From assembly GCF_003403015.1 (NCBI RefSeq), contig NZ_QURL01000002.1, forward strand, positions 310,001 to 374,000: a stretch of 64,000 nucleotides of DNA. Reading direction: 5' to 3'. The position numbers and the translations under genes are program-made. The first letter of the stretch is position 1. Every line of letters begins with the position of its first letter. Positions 50,774 to 61,252 of this stretch are shown here, in pieces. This stretch comes from Fulvimarina endophytica. Lineage in GTDB: Bacteria > Pseudomonadota > Alphaproteobacteria > Rhizobiales > Rhizobiaceae. The notes below the pieces were generated by a model that worked only from the letters and a program-made list of their open reading frames with translations, was not told where the DNA came from and searched no databases.

Positions 50774-52438
50774 ATGAAAGCCTTCGCCGACCTGATCGAT
50801 GCCCTGACCCTGACGCCTTCGCGCAACGGGAAGCTGCGTCTTCTGGTGGACCATTTCGCGAGCCAGCCCGATCCCGAACGCGGCCTCGCGCTCGCGGCGA
50901 TCACCCGCGATCTCGACATCAAGTCGGTCAAGCCCGCGATGTTGCGCGAACTGATGACGGACCGGATGGACCCGGTCCTGTTCGGCTATTCCTACGACTA
51001 TGTGGGCGATCTGGCGGAGACGATCTCCCTCGTCTGGCCGTCCGGCAGCGAAACGGAAGGCGCGGAAGCATCGTCCGGACCGCGATTGTCGGAGGTGGTC
51101 GAGCAGCTGAACGCGGCCAACCGCCGCGAGGGCCCCAAGCTCGTCGAGACATGGCTCGACCAGCTGGACTCCTCCGGGCGCTACGCCCTCCTCAAGCTCG
51201 TGACCGGCTCGATGCGCATCGGCGTCTCGGCCCGTCTCGCCAAGCAGGCGCTCGCCGATTTCGGCAAAAAGGACGTCGCCGAGATCGAGGAGCTCTGGCA
51301 CGGTCTCGACGTGCCCTATGAACAGCTCTTCGCCTGGCTGGAAGACCGGGCGGACAAGCCGGTTTCGGCGGCCAAGGCACCGTTCCGCCCGGTGATGCTC
51401 TCGACGCCGCTCGAAGAGCCCGATTACGGGATCATCCGGGCAGAAGACTATGCGGCGGAATGGAAATGGGACGGCATTCGCGTCCAGGCGAGCGCGGAAG
51501 GGGGTGTCGCCCGGCTCTATTCGCGCACCGGCGACGACATCTCCGGCGCCTTTCCCGATCTCATGGACTTCATGACCTTCGAGGGAACGCTCGACGGCGA
51601 ATTGCTGGTCGCCAAGCCCACGGCGAAGCGTTCGGGCAAGCCGGCGGTCGCCGGCCGCAACGCGCCGCGTGCCGCCGACATCGTGGTCGGCACCTTCTCC
51701 GACCTCCAGCAGAGACTGAACAGAAAGACGGTTTCGGCGGCGATGCTGAAGTCCCATCCCGTCTTCCTTCGGGCTTACGATCTTCTCGTGGAGGAGGGCG
51801 TCGACCTGCGTCCCCTGCCGTTCGCCGAGCGGCGCGAGCGCCTTGCCGCATTCGCGGCACGGCTCGAGCCGACGCGCTTCGATATCTCGCCTCTCGTCGC
51901 CTATGAGAGCTTCGAGGATCTCGCGGCCCTGAGGCGCGAGCCGCCCCATGCGGTGATCGAGGGGCTGATGCTGAAGCGGTGGGATTCGGCCTATGTGCCC
52001 GGCCGTCCCAAGGGACCGTGGTTCAAGTGGAAGCAGGACCCCCACCTCGTGGACGCCGTTCTCATGTATGCCCAGCGCGGGCACGGCAAGCGCTCGAGCT
52101 TCTATTCGGACTATACCTTCGGCGTGTGGACGGGCGAGGAGGACGCGCCCGAGCTCGTTCCGGTCGGCAAGGCCTATTTCGGCTTCACGGACGAGGAGCT
52201 GAAGCAGATCGACAAATATGTCCGCGACAACACGATCGAGCGCTTCGGGCCGGTGCGTTCGGTGCGCGCCGAGCCCGGGCACGGGCTCGTCATCGAGGTC
52301 GCCTTCGAAGGTCTGCAGCGCTCCGCCCGCCACAAATCGGGCGTTGCCATGCGCTTTCCGCGCGTCAACCGGCTGCGCTGGGACAAGCCGGCATCCGAGG
52401 CCGACCGGCTGGAGACGCTTCAGGCGATGCTGGATTGA
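50774..52438 (+). CDS. ATP-dependent DNA ligase (LigB/LigC-type, Lhr-associated class)
   Basis: 554 residues. A helical N-terminal DNA-binding domain (~1-200) precedes the nucleotidyltransferase core with motif I EWKWDGIR (adenylated Lys near residue 231), LYSRTGDDIS (motif Ia), LDGELL (motif III), VIEGLMLKR (motif IV) and WFKWK (motif V), then an OB-fold. This size class usually sits with an Lhr helicase and a metallo-beta-lactamase nuclease; here the neighbour is a DnaQ-like nuclease. NAD-dependent LigA would be the replicative ligase, so this one likely serves repair. ATG 50774 fits the family start MKAFADLIDAL. Confidence 0.93.
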   Translation: MKAFADLIDALTLTPSRNGKLRLLVDHFASQPDPERGLALAAITRDLDIKSVKPAMLRELMTDRMDPVLFGYSYDYVGDLAETISLVWPSGSETEGAEASSGPRLSEVVEQLNAANRREGPKLVETWLDQLDSSGRYALLKLVTGSMRIGVSARLAKQALADFGKKDVAEIEELWHGLDVPYEQLFAWLEDRADKPVSAAKAPFRPVMLSTPLEEPDYGIIRAEDYAAEWKWDGIRVQASAEGGVARLYSRTGDDISGAFPDLMDFMTFEGTLDGELLVAKPTAKRSGKPAVAGRNAPRAADIVVGTFSDLQQRLNRKTVSAAMLKSHPVFLRAYDLLVEEGVDLRPLPFAERRERLAAFAARLEPTRFDISPLVAYESFEDLAALRREPPHAVIEGLMLKRWDSAYVPGRPKGPWFKWKQDPHLVDAVLMYAQRGHGKRSSFYSDYTFGVWTGEEDAPELVPVGKAYFGFTDEELKQIDKYVRDNTIERFGPVRSVRAEPGHGLVIEVAFEGLQRSARHKSGVAMRFPRVNRLRWDKPASEADRLETLQAMLD

Positions 52439-52511
52439 GGTTGCGTTCCAGCGCGGCGCGCTCGTGGCCGGGCCATGAGCGAAAACGTTTAATTGCCTGC
52501 CCAAACAAAAC

Positions 52512-52533
52512 TGGCCCGGTTTTCACCGGGCCA
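52512..52533 (-). terminator. Terminator of ftsK
   Basis: Perfect 9-bp stem TGGCCCGGT/ACCGGGCCA with four-base loop; on the minus strand it is followed by GTTTTGTTT. It may also serve the convergent ligase gene. Confidence 0.8.
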
Positions 52534-52564
52534 GAGCTCTTCTCATAGCGATGACTGCTGCCGC

Positions 52565-55500
52565 CTACAGATTGTCCTCTTCGGTCGGCACGAGGATGTC
52601 GCGCTTGCCCGCATGGTTGGCCGGGCCGACGACGCCCTCGTTCTCCATCTTCTCGATGATCGAGGCGGCGCGGTTGTAGCCGATGCCGAGCCTGCGCTGG
52701 ATGTAGGAGGTGGATGCCTTGCCGTCGCGCAGCACCACCGCCACGGCCTGGTCGTAGAGATCGGCGCTCTCGTCGAGCTCGTCCTCGATCGGGGCTGCGT
52801 TCTTGCCCGCTCCGCCGGCCTTGGCGCCCTTGGCGGGAGCCTCGTCCTCCTCGTCGTCCTCCAGAACGGCATCGAGATAGTCCGGCACGCCCTGCGCCTT
52901 CAGATGGCTGACGATGCCTTCGACCTCGGCATCGTCGACGAAGGGGCCGTGGACGCGCTGGATGCGCCCGCCGCCGGTCATGAACAGCATGTCGCCCATG
53001 CCGAGCAGCTGTTCGGCGCCGCTCTCGCCGAGCATCACCCGGCTGTCGATCTTCGACGTCACCTGGAAGGAGATGCGGGTCGGGAAGTTCGCCTTGATCG
53101 TGCCGGTGATGACGTCGGTCGAGGGACGCTGGGTCGCCATGATGACGTGGATGCCGGCGGCGCGCGCCATCTGCGCGAGACGCTGGACGGCGCCTTCGAT
53201 CTCCTTGCCCGCCACCATCATCAGGTCGGCCATCTCGTCGATGATCACGACGATGTAGGGCAGCGGCGAGAGGTCGAATTCCTCCGTCTCGAAGATCGGC
53301 TCGCCGGTGTTGCGGTCGAAGCCGGTCTGCACGGTGCGCGACAGGACCTCGCCCTTGGCCTGGGCCGCCTTCACCCGCTGGTTGAACCCGTCGATATTGC
53401 GCACGCCCACCTTGGACATCTTGCGATACCGGTCTTCCATCTCGCGCACGGTCCATTTCAGCGCGACCACCGCCTTCTTCGGATCGGTGACGACCGGCGA
53501 GAGGAGATGCGGGATGCCGTCGTAGATCGACAGTTCCAGCATCTTCGGGTCGATCATGATCAGGCGGCATTCGGCCGGCGAATGGCGATAGAGGAGGGAG
53601 GCGATCATGGTGTTGATCGCCACCGACTTGCCCGAGCCGGTGGTGCCGGCGACGAGGAGATGCGGCATCTTGGCGAGATCGGCGATCACCGGCTCTCCGC
53701 CGATGGTCTTGCCGAGGGTGAGCGGCAGCTTGCCCTTGTGACCGCTGAAGGCCTCGTTGGCGATCATCTCGCGCAGATAGACGGTCTCGCGGGACGGGTT
53801 CGGCAGTTCGATGCCGATGGCGTTCTTGCCGGGGATCACCGCGACGCGGGCGGCGATCGCACTCATCGAGCGGGCGATGTCGTCGGCAAGGCCGATGACG
53901 CGGCTCGACTTGATGCCGGGCGCGGGCTCGAGTTCGTAGAGCGTGACGACCGGGCCGGGCCGCACCTCCATGATCTCGCCCTTGACGCCGAAGTCTTGGA
54001 GAACGCTTTCGAGAAGGCGCGCATTGTCGGCGAGCGCGGCCTCGGAAATCGACTCGTCGAAGGCCTGGGGCGGCGGCGGCGTCAGATATTCGACCGAGGG
54101 CAGCTCGAACGTCTCGGGATCGGGAAGTTCGAGGCGGGGCTTCATCGCGAGCGCCTTGCCCGAGCCGGTGCGAAGCCGGTTCTGGTCACCGGTGATCGTG
54201 CGGGTTCCCGGCACCGGCCGCCCGAGCGGCATATCCTGCGAGGACGGCGAGGGGGGAACCTGTCCGGTCGGCTGGCCGGCCACATGGGCGCGCGGCATAT
54301 GCCGGGGCGCCGGTTCCTCGTGCATGTCCGGCCGTGCCTGGGGAGCCGGGCTCGCCGCCTCCATCGCCGGCTCGCGGCGCGCCTGTTCGGGTGCCTGGGG
54401 CTTCGGACGGCGGCCGGGGAAGGCGACGATATTGGCTGGCAGAAGCCCGCGCCAGCCAGCCTCGCTCGGCGCGGCCTCGCCCGGATAGGGTGCCTGCGGC
54501 GCCTCGGGAGCCTCCGCATAGTCCGGCTCCTCGTCGTAATAGGACTCGTCCTCGTATTCGGGCTCCATGGGGGCCTCGAACCGGCTCTCGTCCTCTGGCT
54601 GACGCATGGCACCGCCATCGCGATACCAGGCATTGTTTGCGAAGGGCTCGGCCGCGGCCGGCTCGCGAACGGGGGCCTGATAGGCCGTGTCGAAGCGCCC
54701 CGTGGGCTGGGGAAGACCGTAGGGGTCCGCGACCGGAGGCTGCGGCGCAAGGGTCTGGGCAGGGGCCGGCTGGGCCCAGTCGTCCTCGTCCATCTGATCG
54801 GCGAACGGATCGACATAGGCCGAGGCCGGGGCCTGATTGGGCATGTGGACCCGCACGGTGCGCTCGGCCGGTGCCTCGGGCGCGGCCGGTGCCGGAGCAT
54901 AGGCCGGCGCGGACTGGCGACGCGGGGCCTGGGGCGCGTAGCCTTGTGCGGGCGCTGCGAGCGGCGGCATGGGATCGAGGCGCGGCTCGGGCGCGAACAG
55001 GGCGGGATCGCGCACGGCCGGCGCCGTATCGGCGTAATCGCTCCACTCGTCGAACCGGTCGCCGAATTCGCGCTTCCTCTCGGCCCGCTTGCTGCGGACG
55101 CGGTCGATCGCCGAGCGCGCCGAGAAGACGGTATGGGCAAGGGCTCCCATGGCCAGGGAGAAATAGCCCTCCTGGCCGTCGAGTTCCGGCTGGTTCGAAC
55201 GCATGGCCGGACGATGGGCGAGTTCGGCGGTCCCAGTTGTGCGGCTCGGCGCACGCTTCATCTCCCAGAGGCCCGTGCCGCCGAGCATCAGGCGTGCGCC
55301 GGGCAGGAGCATCAGGACGCCGACGATGACGGCCGCGATGCCGGACGGATAGCCGCCGATGAAGAGGGCCGGAACCTTGAGCACGATGTCGCCGAGGACG
55401 CCGCCGAGGCCGATCGGCAGCGGCCAGCTCTCGCTCGACGGGAGGCAGCCGATGGCCGCGCAGACGAGCGCGATACCGCCGACCGCGAGCCAGCCCTTGC

Positions 55501-55807
55501 GGGCGAGCCGGTCCAGCGGGCGACCCATGAGATAGAAGATGCCCCAGATCAGCGGCCAGACGACGACGAGTGCCGCTCCGAGACCCAGAACCTGCATCAA
55601 GAGGTCGGCGGTGATCGCACCGGAGGCCCCGGCGGCGTTCTCGACCGCCTGGCGATTGGCCTGGCTCCAGGACGGATCGGCGACGTTCCAGGTCGCGATG
55701 GAAACTGCGAAAAAGGCCGAAAGGCCGATCATCCCGAGCCCGATGGCGAGTTCCGCCTGCCGTCTCAGATTCATGCGTTTGCCGCGTCCGTCTGCCGTCA
55801 TCGTCAT
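52565..55807 (-). CDS. ftsK: DNA translocase FtsK
   Basis: 1080 residues. Four N-terminal membrane segments (about 20-190), a ~370-residue Pro/Gln/Ala-rich linker with PQ and PEPEY-type stretches, then the RecA-like motor with Walker A GTTGSGKS near residue 720 and Walker [13 protein letters not shown], and the C-terminal gamma winged helix ([21 protein letters not shown]) that reads KOPS sequences. It pumps chromosome ends through the septum and activates XerCD at dif. ATG 55807 is the furthest upstream start; a second ATG two codons later is possible. A CtrA-type box lies 94 bases upstream. Confidence 0.97.
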   Translation of the reverse strand: MTMTADGRGKRMNLRRQAELAIGLGMIGLSAFFAVSIATWNVADPSWSQANRQAVENAAGASGAITADLLMQVLGLGAALVVVWPLIWGIFYLMGRPLDRLARKGWLAVGGIALVCAAIGCLPSSESWPLPIGLGGVLGDIVLKVPALFIGGYPSGIAAVIVGVLMLLPGARLMLGGTGLWEMKRAPSRTTGTAELAHRPAMRSNQPELDGQEGYFSLAMGALAHTVFSARSAIDRVRSKRAERKREFGDRFDEWSDYADTAPAVRDPALFAPEPRLDPMPPLAAPAQGYAPQAPRRQSAPAYAPAPAAPEAPAERTVRVHMPNQAPASAYVDPFADQMDEDDWAQPAPAQTLAPQPPVADPYGLPQPTGRFDTAYQAPVREPAAAEPFANNAWYRDGGAMRQPEDESRFEAPMEPEYEDESYYDEEPDYAEAPEAPQAPYPGEAAPSEAGWRGLLPANIVAFPGRRPKPQAPEQARREPAMEAASPAPQARPDMHEEPAPRHMPRAHVAGQPTGQVPPSPSSQDMPLGRPVPGTRTITGDQNRLRTGSGKALAMKPRLELPDPETFELPSVEYLTPPPPQAFDESISEAALADNARLLESVLQDFGVKGEIMEVRPGPVVTLYELEPAPGIKSSRVIGLADDIARSMSAIAARVAVIPGKNAIGIELPNPSRETVYLREMIANEAFSGHKGKLPLTLGKTIGGEPVIADLAKMPHLLVAGTTGSGKSVAINTMIASLLYRHSPAECRLIMIDPKMLELSIYDGIPHLLSPVVTDPKKAVVALKWTVREMEDRYRKMSKVGVRNIDGFNQRVKAAQAKGEVLSRTVQTGFDRNTGEPIFETEEFDLSPLPYIVVIIDEMADLMMVAGKEIEGAVQRLAQMARAAGIHVIMATQRPSTDVITGTIKANFPTRISFQVTSKIDSRVMLGESGAEQLLGMGDMLFMTGGGRIQRVHGPFVDDAEVEGIVSHLKAQGVPDYLDAVLEDDEEDEAPAKGAKAGGAGKNAAPIEDELDESADLYDQAVAVVLRDGKASTSYIQRRLGIGYNRAASIIEKMENEGVVGPANHAGKRDILVPTEEDNL

Positions 55808-55900
55808 CTTTTCTGCCCGTCGAAAAGCTGGTTTCTCTTGCGGCCGCCCCCGTTCGGACAGCGGCCGGAATCGTTCTGGGAGACCATAAGGCCCGGGTGG

Positions 55901-55915
55901 TTAAGCCGCCTTTAA
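55901..55915. promoter_or_regulatory. CtrA-type binding site upstream of ftsK
   Basis: TTAA-N7-TTAA, an exact match to the CtrA consensus, 94 bases before the ftsK start. A ten-base palindrome TTAAGCTTAA overlaps its right half (55912-55921). CtrA control of division genes is established in alphaproteobacteria; this site is an inference. Confidence 0.55.
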
Positions 55916-56026
55916 GCTTAAGGGCCTGTTACCGGCCTGAGCGCCCGAGAGCGGCACGGAACCTGCACGCGCCCAAGCCGCTTTGGTGATCGGACGAACC
56001 AACGACCCGACGGGGAGGGACGACGA

Positions 56027-56305
56027 ATGGAAATCCGACACGAGGCCGGAGAGTATGGCGGGCGATTTGCGACGAGCGACGGCTCGTGCGAGCTGACCTA
56101 TCGGCGGGCGGGATCGCAGACCGTCGTCTTCGACCACACCTTCGTGCCGCCGGAGATGCGCAGCCAGGGGCTCGCCCGCAAGCTGGTCGATGCGGGTGTC
56201 GCCTGGGCGCGCGAGGAGAAGCTGAAGGTCGTGCCGGAATGCCCCTATGTGGACGTTCTCTTCAGGCGGGAACCGGCGCTCTACGCGGATATCGCCGCTC
56301 GCTGA
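56027..56305 (+). CDS. YjdJ-type GNAT N-acetyltransferase
   Basis: 92 residues of the small GNAT group (YjdJ, human NATD1/GTLF3-like). FDHTFVPPEMRSQGLARKLV carries the acetyl-CoA pyrophosphate loop Q/RxxGxA/G (RSQGLA), and CPYVDVLFRREPALY is the conserved C-terminal block. Substrate unknown. GGAGGGA directly before ATG 56027. It stands alone between ftsK and the amt terminator. Confidence 0.88.
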   Translation: MEIRHEAGEYGGRFATSDGSCELTYRRAGSQTVVFDHTFVPPEMRSQGLARKLVDAGVAWAREEKLKVVPECPYVDVLFRREPALYADIAAR

Positions 56306-56377
56306 CGGCCGGATGGCCTGAGGGCCGGATCGGGCTTCGCCTTTTCCTGGGCGAAAGGTGACGCGCTTCCGGACACG

Positions 56378-56409
56378 AAAAAAGGGGATGTCCGTTCCCG
56401 GACATCCCC
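56378..56409 (-). terminator. Terminator of the first amt gene
   Basis: Perfect 11-bp stem GGGGATGTCCG/CGGACATCCCC, four-base loop, six T on the minus strand, 69 bases past the amt stop codon. Confidence 0.92.
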
Positions 56410-56477
56410 GCGTTCTTCGTCGGCTGGCAGGATGCGGAGCCGCCGAGCGGCCCCGTTGCCGGTCGATCGCGGACCGA

Positions 56478-57866
56478 TCAGCTGTGATAGGCGGCCTCGC
56501 CGTGATAGCTGAGGTCGAGACCCTGGCGCTCGTCGTCCGCGCTGGGCCTCAGGCCGATCGCGAGATCGACGATCTTGTAGGCGACGAGCGAAACGACGCC
56601 GCTCCAGACGATCGTGATCGCGACGCCCACGACCTGCGCCCAGACCTGGGAACTCATCGTCACGCCATCGGCATAGCCGACGCCGCCCAGCGCGCTCGAG
56701 GTCAGGATGCCGGTGGCGATCGCACCGACGATGCCGCCGACACCGTGAATGCCGAAGACGTCGAGGCTGTCGTCATATTGAAGCTTGTGCTTCACGACAT
56801 CCACGAAGAAGTAGCAGACGGCGCTTGCGACGGCGCCGAGCACGATCGCGCCGACCGGGCCGATCGTGCCGCAGGCTGGGGTGACCGCGACGAGACCCGC
56901 GACGATACCCGAAGCGCCGCCCAGCATCGAGGCCTTGCCGCGCATCGCCGCCTCGATGGCGCACCAGGCGACGAGGGCTCCGGCGGTGGCGGTGAAGGTG
57001 TTGATCATCGCGAGGACGGCGGCGGCCGTCGATTCGAGGTTCGATCCGGCATTGAAGCCGAACCAGCCGACCCAGAGGATGGAGGCGCCGACCATCGTGA
57101 GCGTCATGGAATGGGGCGCCATGTTGTCGCGGCCGAGGCCCAGGCGCTTGCCCACGAGGAGCGAGCCGACGAGCGCCGCGATGCCCGCATTGATGTGAAC
57201 GACCGTGCCGCCGGCGAAATCGATCGCCGCGACGCCGCCCGCAAGGGCACCGGTGAAGATCAGGCCCGAGGCGTCCCAGACCATGTGGGCGACGGGGTAG
57301 TAGGAGAAGGTGGTCCAGAGAAGCACGAAGGCGACGACCGCCGAGAACTTGATGCGCTCGGCGAAGCCACCGACGATCAGTGCCGGGGTGATGACGGCGA
57401 AGGTCATCTGGAAGGCGATGAAGAGATATTCGGGCAGGACCACGCCATCGGTGAAGGTCGCCGCGGTCGAATCGACGGTGACGCCCGAGAGGAACACCTT
57501 GCCGAGACCGCCCCAGAAATAGCTGGTGCTGCCGCCGAAGGCGAAGGAGTAGCCGTAAACGACCCAGGCGATGATCATCACGCCGCAGATCATGGTGCAC
57601 TGCATGAGAACCGAGAGCATGTTCTTGGCGCGCACGAGTCCGCCATAGAACAGGGCAAGGCCCGGCATGGTCATGAAGAGAACGAGGAGGGTCGCGGTCA
57701 TCATCCAGGCGACGTCGCCCTTGTCGACCGTCGGCGCCACCGTTTCCGCGATGCCGGCCCCGCCGGAGGCGAGGGTGTCCTGCGCGAACGCGGCGCCTGC
57801 ATTGAATGCGAGGGCTAAGCCGGCCAAAGCCGCCGAAACCCGCTTGAGATCGACCTGTGCCGTCAT
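56478..57866 (-). CDS. amt: Ammonium transporter (Amt), not linked directly to a PII gene
   Basis: 462 residues. After a signal-like N-terminus (AGAAFA) come 11 membrane segments of the Amt/MEP/Rh family; ALFYGGLVRAKNMLSVLMQ, NIATGDLA-type channel segment equivalents and the IWVGWFGFNAGSNLES-type block (here ILWVGWFGFNAGSN near residue 265) are present, as is VVHINAGIAALVGSLLVGKR, whose His belongs to the channel pair. It imports NH4+/NH3. A terminator and 290 bases separate it from amtB-glnK, and a sigma-54 promoter precedes it, so it is transcribed on its own under nitrogen control. Confidence 0.95.
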   Translation of the reverse strand: MTAQVDLKRVSAALAGLALAFNAGAAFAQDTLASGGAGIAETVAPTVDKGDVAWMMTATLLVLFMTMPGLALFYGGLVRAKNMLSVLMQCTMICGVMIIAWVVYGYSFAFGGSTSYFWGGLGKVFLSGVTVDSTAATFTDGVVLPEYLFIAFQMTFAVITPALIVGGFAERIKFSAVVAFVLLWTTFSYYPVAHMVWDASGLIFTGALAGGVAAIDFAGGTVVHINAGIAALVGSLLVGKRLGLGRDNMAPHSMTLTMVGASILWVGWFGFNAGSNLESTAAAVLAMINTFTATAGALVAWCAIEAAMRGKASMLGGASGIVAGLVAVTPACGTIGPVGAIVLGAVASAVCYFFVDVVKHKLQYDDSLDVFGIHGVGGIVGAIATGILTSSALGGVGYADGVTMSSQVWAQVVGVAITIVWSGVVSLVAYKIVDLAIGLRPSADDERQGLDLSYHGEAAYHS

Positions 57867-57948
57867 CTGGAGACGTCCCTCATATCACTTCTTGTCACGA
57901 TCAGAGCGCGTGGCGTCTTTCCAGCCGATGCGCATCGAGCGGGACCTA

Positions 57949-57963
57949 TCAAAAACCGTGCCA
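57949..57963 (-). promoter_or_regulatory. Sigma-54 promoter of amt
   Basis: TGGCACG-GTTT-TTGA on the minus strand: exact -24 half and GG-N10-GA spacing, with A in place of the usual C at -12. Predicted start near 57937, ~70 bases before the ATG. A dyad CGGGA-ACG-TCCCG lies at 58003-58015, 40 bases further upstream. Confidence 0.65.
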
Positions 57964-58095
57964 ATTCCCTCGATGGCGGCGGCAGGCCGGATCGGGCCGG
58001 CACGGGAACGTCCCGATTGCCCAAGGATGAGGCAGGTGCCCGCGAAAGGTTCAGGCCATGGAGAGGTGCAGAGATCGCGCCCGCGGCGACAAACG

Positions 58096-58120
58096 AAAAA
58101 GGCCTGCCGCGAGGCAGGCC
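58096..58120 (-). terminator. Terminator of the glnK-amtB operon
   Basis: Perfect 8-bp stem GGCCTGCC/GGCAGGCC with a four-base loop and five T on the minus strand, 37 bases past the amtB stop codon. Confidence 0.92.
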
Positions 58121-58156
58121 TTCTCCATGAGATCCGATGGGATCGATGCTGCGCGA

Positions 58157-59527
58157 TCAGCGCTGGCCGGTGGCGAACTCCGGATAGGCCTCGACGCCGA
58201 CCTCGGTACGGTCGAGACCCAGCGCCTCTTCTTCCTCGGAGACGCGGATGCCCATGACCGCCTTGAGGATGGCCCAGATGATCAGGCTGGCCGCGAAGGT
58301 GAAGACACCATAGGCGGCGATGCCGATGAGCTGGGTGCCGTAGCTCGCGTCGCCATTGGTCGCCGGAACGATCATGGTGCCCCAGATGCCGGCGAGAAGG
58401 TGCACGGGGATCGCGCCCACCACGTCGTCGATCTTCAGCTTGTCGAGCAGAGGCACGGCGAAGACCACGATGACGCCGCCGACGCCGCCGATGAGGATCG
58501 CCTGCCAGGCTTCCGGTGCGAGCGGCTCGGCCGTGATCGAGACGAGGCCCGCAAGGGCGCCGTTGAGGACCATGGTCACGTCGACGCGGCCGTAGATCGC
58601 CTGAAGCAGGATCAGGGTGACGACGACGCCGCCTGCGGCCGCGAGGTTGGTGTTGGCGAAGATGCGGCTGATATCCGTCGCGTCGCCGATCGTGCCCATC
58701 GCGAGCTGGGAGGCACCGTTGAAGCCGAACCAGCCGAGCCACAGGATGAAGGTGCCGAGGGTCGCGAGCGGGATCGAGGAACCCGGCATGGCAACGCCCT
58801 GGCCGTCCCTGGCGAAGCGGCCCTTGCGTGCGCCGACGAGCAGGGCACCGGCGAGCGCCGCCCAGCCGCCGACCGAGTGGACGACCGTCGAACCGGCGAA
58901 GTCGGAGAAGCCCATTTCGGAGAGCCAGCCGGCGCCCCACTGCCACGAGCCGCTGATCGGATAGAGAATGCCCGTCAGGATGGCGGTGAAGATCAGGAAC
59001 GGCCAGAGCTTGGTGCGCTCGGCGATGGTGCCGGAGACGATCGAGGCGGTGGCCGCGACGAAGGCCATCTGGAAGAACCAGTCGGATGCCGTCGAATAGC
59101 CGGTGTCGAGGGCGTTTCCGCCGACGGCATCGAAGGAATAGGCCGCGAAGGTGCCGATATAGCCGCCGTTCACGTCCGTATACATCAGGCTGTAGCCGAC
59201 GACCCAGAACATGATGCCGGCGATCGAATAGATCGCGATATTCTTCAGGCACTGCATCGAGACGTTCTTCGAACGCACGAGGCCCGCCTCGAGCATCGCG
59301 AAGCCGGCGGCCATGAACATCACGAGGAAGCCGCCCATCAGGAAGAGCAGCGTGTTGAAGATGTATTGCGTGGAGACCGGCGGTGCGCTCGCGGCTGCGT
59401 CCGCAGCCGGAGCTGCCGCGGCGGTCGCGGCATCGGCCGCCGGCGCGGCGGCGTCCTGGGCGAAGGCGGCGGTCGCCGCGAGGCCCGCTCCAAGCGCGGT
59501 GAAGAAGATCAGCTTCCCGTAGTTCAT
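58157..59527 (-). CDS. amtB: Ammonium transporter AmtB, in operon with glnK
   Basis: 456 residues: a cleavable N-terminal signal (AAFA), an Ala/Pro-rich stretch and 11 membrane segments. The pore blocks AMLEAGLVRSKNVSMQCLKN near residue 85, DFAGSTVVHSVGGWAALAGA with one channel His near 225 and LAGIWGTM with the second near 375 are present. It sits 20 bases after glnK, the usual glnK-amtB order in which the PII protein plugs the channel when nitrogen is plentiful. GAGGGG nine bases before ATG 59527 sets the start. It shares the family but only moderate similarity with the second amt gene. Confidence 0.96.
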   Translation of the reverse strand: MNYGKLIFFTALGAGLAATAAFAQDAAAPAADAATAAAAPAADAAASAPPVSTQYIFNTLLFLMGGFLVMFMAAGFAMLEAGLVRSKNVSMQCLKNIAIYSIAGIMFWVVGYSLMYTDVNGGYIGTFAAYSFDAVGGNALDTGYSTASDWFFQMAFVAATASIVSGTIAERTKLWPFLIFTAILTGILYPISGSWQWGAGWLSEMGFSDFAGSTVVHSVGGWAALAGALLVGARKGRFARDGQGVAMPGSSIPLATLGTFILWLGWFGFNGASQLAMGTIGDATDISRIFANTNLAAAGGVVVTLILLQAIYGRVDVTMVLNGALAGLVSITAEPLAPEAWQAILIGGVGGVIVVFAVPLLDKLKIDDVVGAIPVHLLAGIWGTMIVPATNGDASYGTQLIGIAAYGVFTFAASLIIWAILKAVMGIRVSEEEEALGLDRTEVGVEAYPEFATGQR

Positions 59528-59547
59528 GCGTTCGTCCCCTCTTGCGA

Positions 59548-60250
<703 letters not shown>

Positions 60251-61108
60251 TCAGCGGCGCGGCCGGATCAGCCCTTCCTGGGCGACCGAGGCGACCAGAA
60301 CGCCGGCCTGATCGTAGAGGCTGCCGCGCGTCAGCCCGCGCCCGCCGGAGGATGAGGGGCTCTCCTGCGCGTAAAGCAGCCATTCGGAGGCGCGGATCGG
60401 CCGGTGGAACCACATGGAATGATCGAGGCTCGCGGCTTGCACCCGTTCGTCGAAGACGGACAGGCCGTGTGCGAAGAGCGAGGTGTCGAGGAGCGTCATG
60501 TCCGACAGATAGGCGAGGACGGCAGCGTTGAGATGCGGGTCGTCGCCGATCTCGCCATTGCAGCGCACCCAGACCCTCTGGACCGGGTCGAGCTTGTTCT
60601 CGGTCAGGTAGTGGTCGAGCATGACCGGCCGGAACTCGATCGGGCGCGGGCGCTGCCAGTAGCGCTTCACGGCCGCCGGCGCATGCTCGAGGATTTTCTC
60701 CTTCAGCGCGTCGCCATGGGGAATGTCGTCGGGTCCCGGAACGTCGGGCATATCGACCTGATGATCGAATCCGTCCTCGTGCTTCTGGAAGGATGCCGAA
60801 AGCGAGAAGATCGCCTGTCCGTTCTGGATCGCGACGACCCGGCGCGTCGTGAAGGAGCCGCCGTCGCGGATGCGGTCCACGTCGTATAGGATCGGGCGGG
60901 AGGGATCGCCGCCGCGCAGGAAATAGCCGTGCAGGGAGTGGCATTCGCGCTCGGCCGGCACTGTGCGCTGGGCCGCGACGAGCGCCTGCGCCACCACCTG
61001 GCCCCCGAAGACCCGCTGCCAGGTCCTGTCGGCGGTGATGCCCCGGAACAGGTTCTCCTCGATCCGTTCGAGATCGAGAATGGTCAGGAGGTCGGCGGCA
61101 TCTTTCAT
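60251..61108 (-). CDS. tesB: Acyl-CoA thioesterase II (TesB)
   Basis: 285 residues, the length of E. coli TesB, a double-hotdog enzyme that cleaves acyl-CoA to free acid and CoA. GGQVVAQALVAAQRTV near residue 35, HSLHGYFLRGGDPSRPI near 58, SFTTRRVVAIQNGQ with the conserved helix residues, and SLDHSMWFHRP with the catalytic Asp near 205 are seen. AAGGA nine bases before ATG 61108 fixes the start, 15 codons inside the longest frame. Divergent from the UbiH-type gene. Confidence 0.95.
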   Translation of the reverse strand: MKDAADLLTILDLERIEENLFRGITADRTWQRVFGGQVVAQALVAAQRTVPAERECHSLHGYFLRGGDPSRPILYDVDRIRDGGSFTTRRVVAIQNGQAIFSLSASFQKHEDGFDHQVDMPDVPGPDDIPHGDALKEKILEHAPAAVKRYWQRPRPIEFRPVMLDHYLTENKLDPVQRVWVRCNGEIGDDPHLNAAVLAYLSDMTLLDTSLFAHGLSVFDERVQAASLDHSMWFHRPIRASEWLLYAQESPSSSGGRGLTRGSLYDQAGVLVASVAQEGLIRPRR

Positions 61109-61252
61109 CGGCGGGTCCTTCGCGGCGCTCGGAACGGTTCGAAAACGGGCCATCCGTCGCGGGGGCTCTGGCGCTCTTCGATGGGCAAACCATATGCCAC
61201 GTCATGCGTTCGTCCACTGCGAACGCGCGAATTTGCGGCATGGAGAGCTGGA

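Noticed and set aside
52493-55915. A 1140-codon open frame antisense to ftsK
   Set aside because: FtsK on the other strand is unambiguous; the antisense product is Gly/Arg/His-rich low complexity produced by codon bias.
56027-56305. A weak EcfG-like promoter (GGAAC-N16-CGCT) before the GNAT gene
   Set aside because: Only a partial -10 match and no functional link; likely chance in GC-rich DNA.
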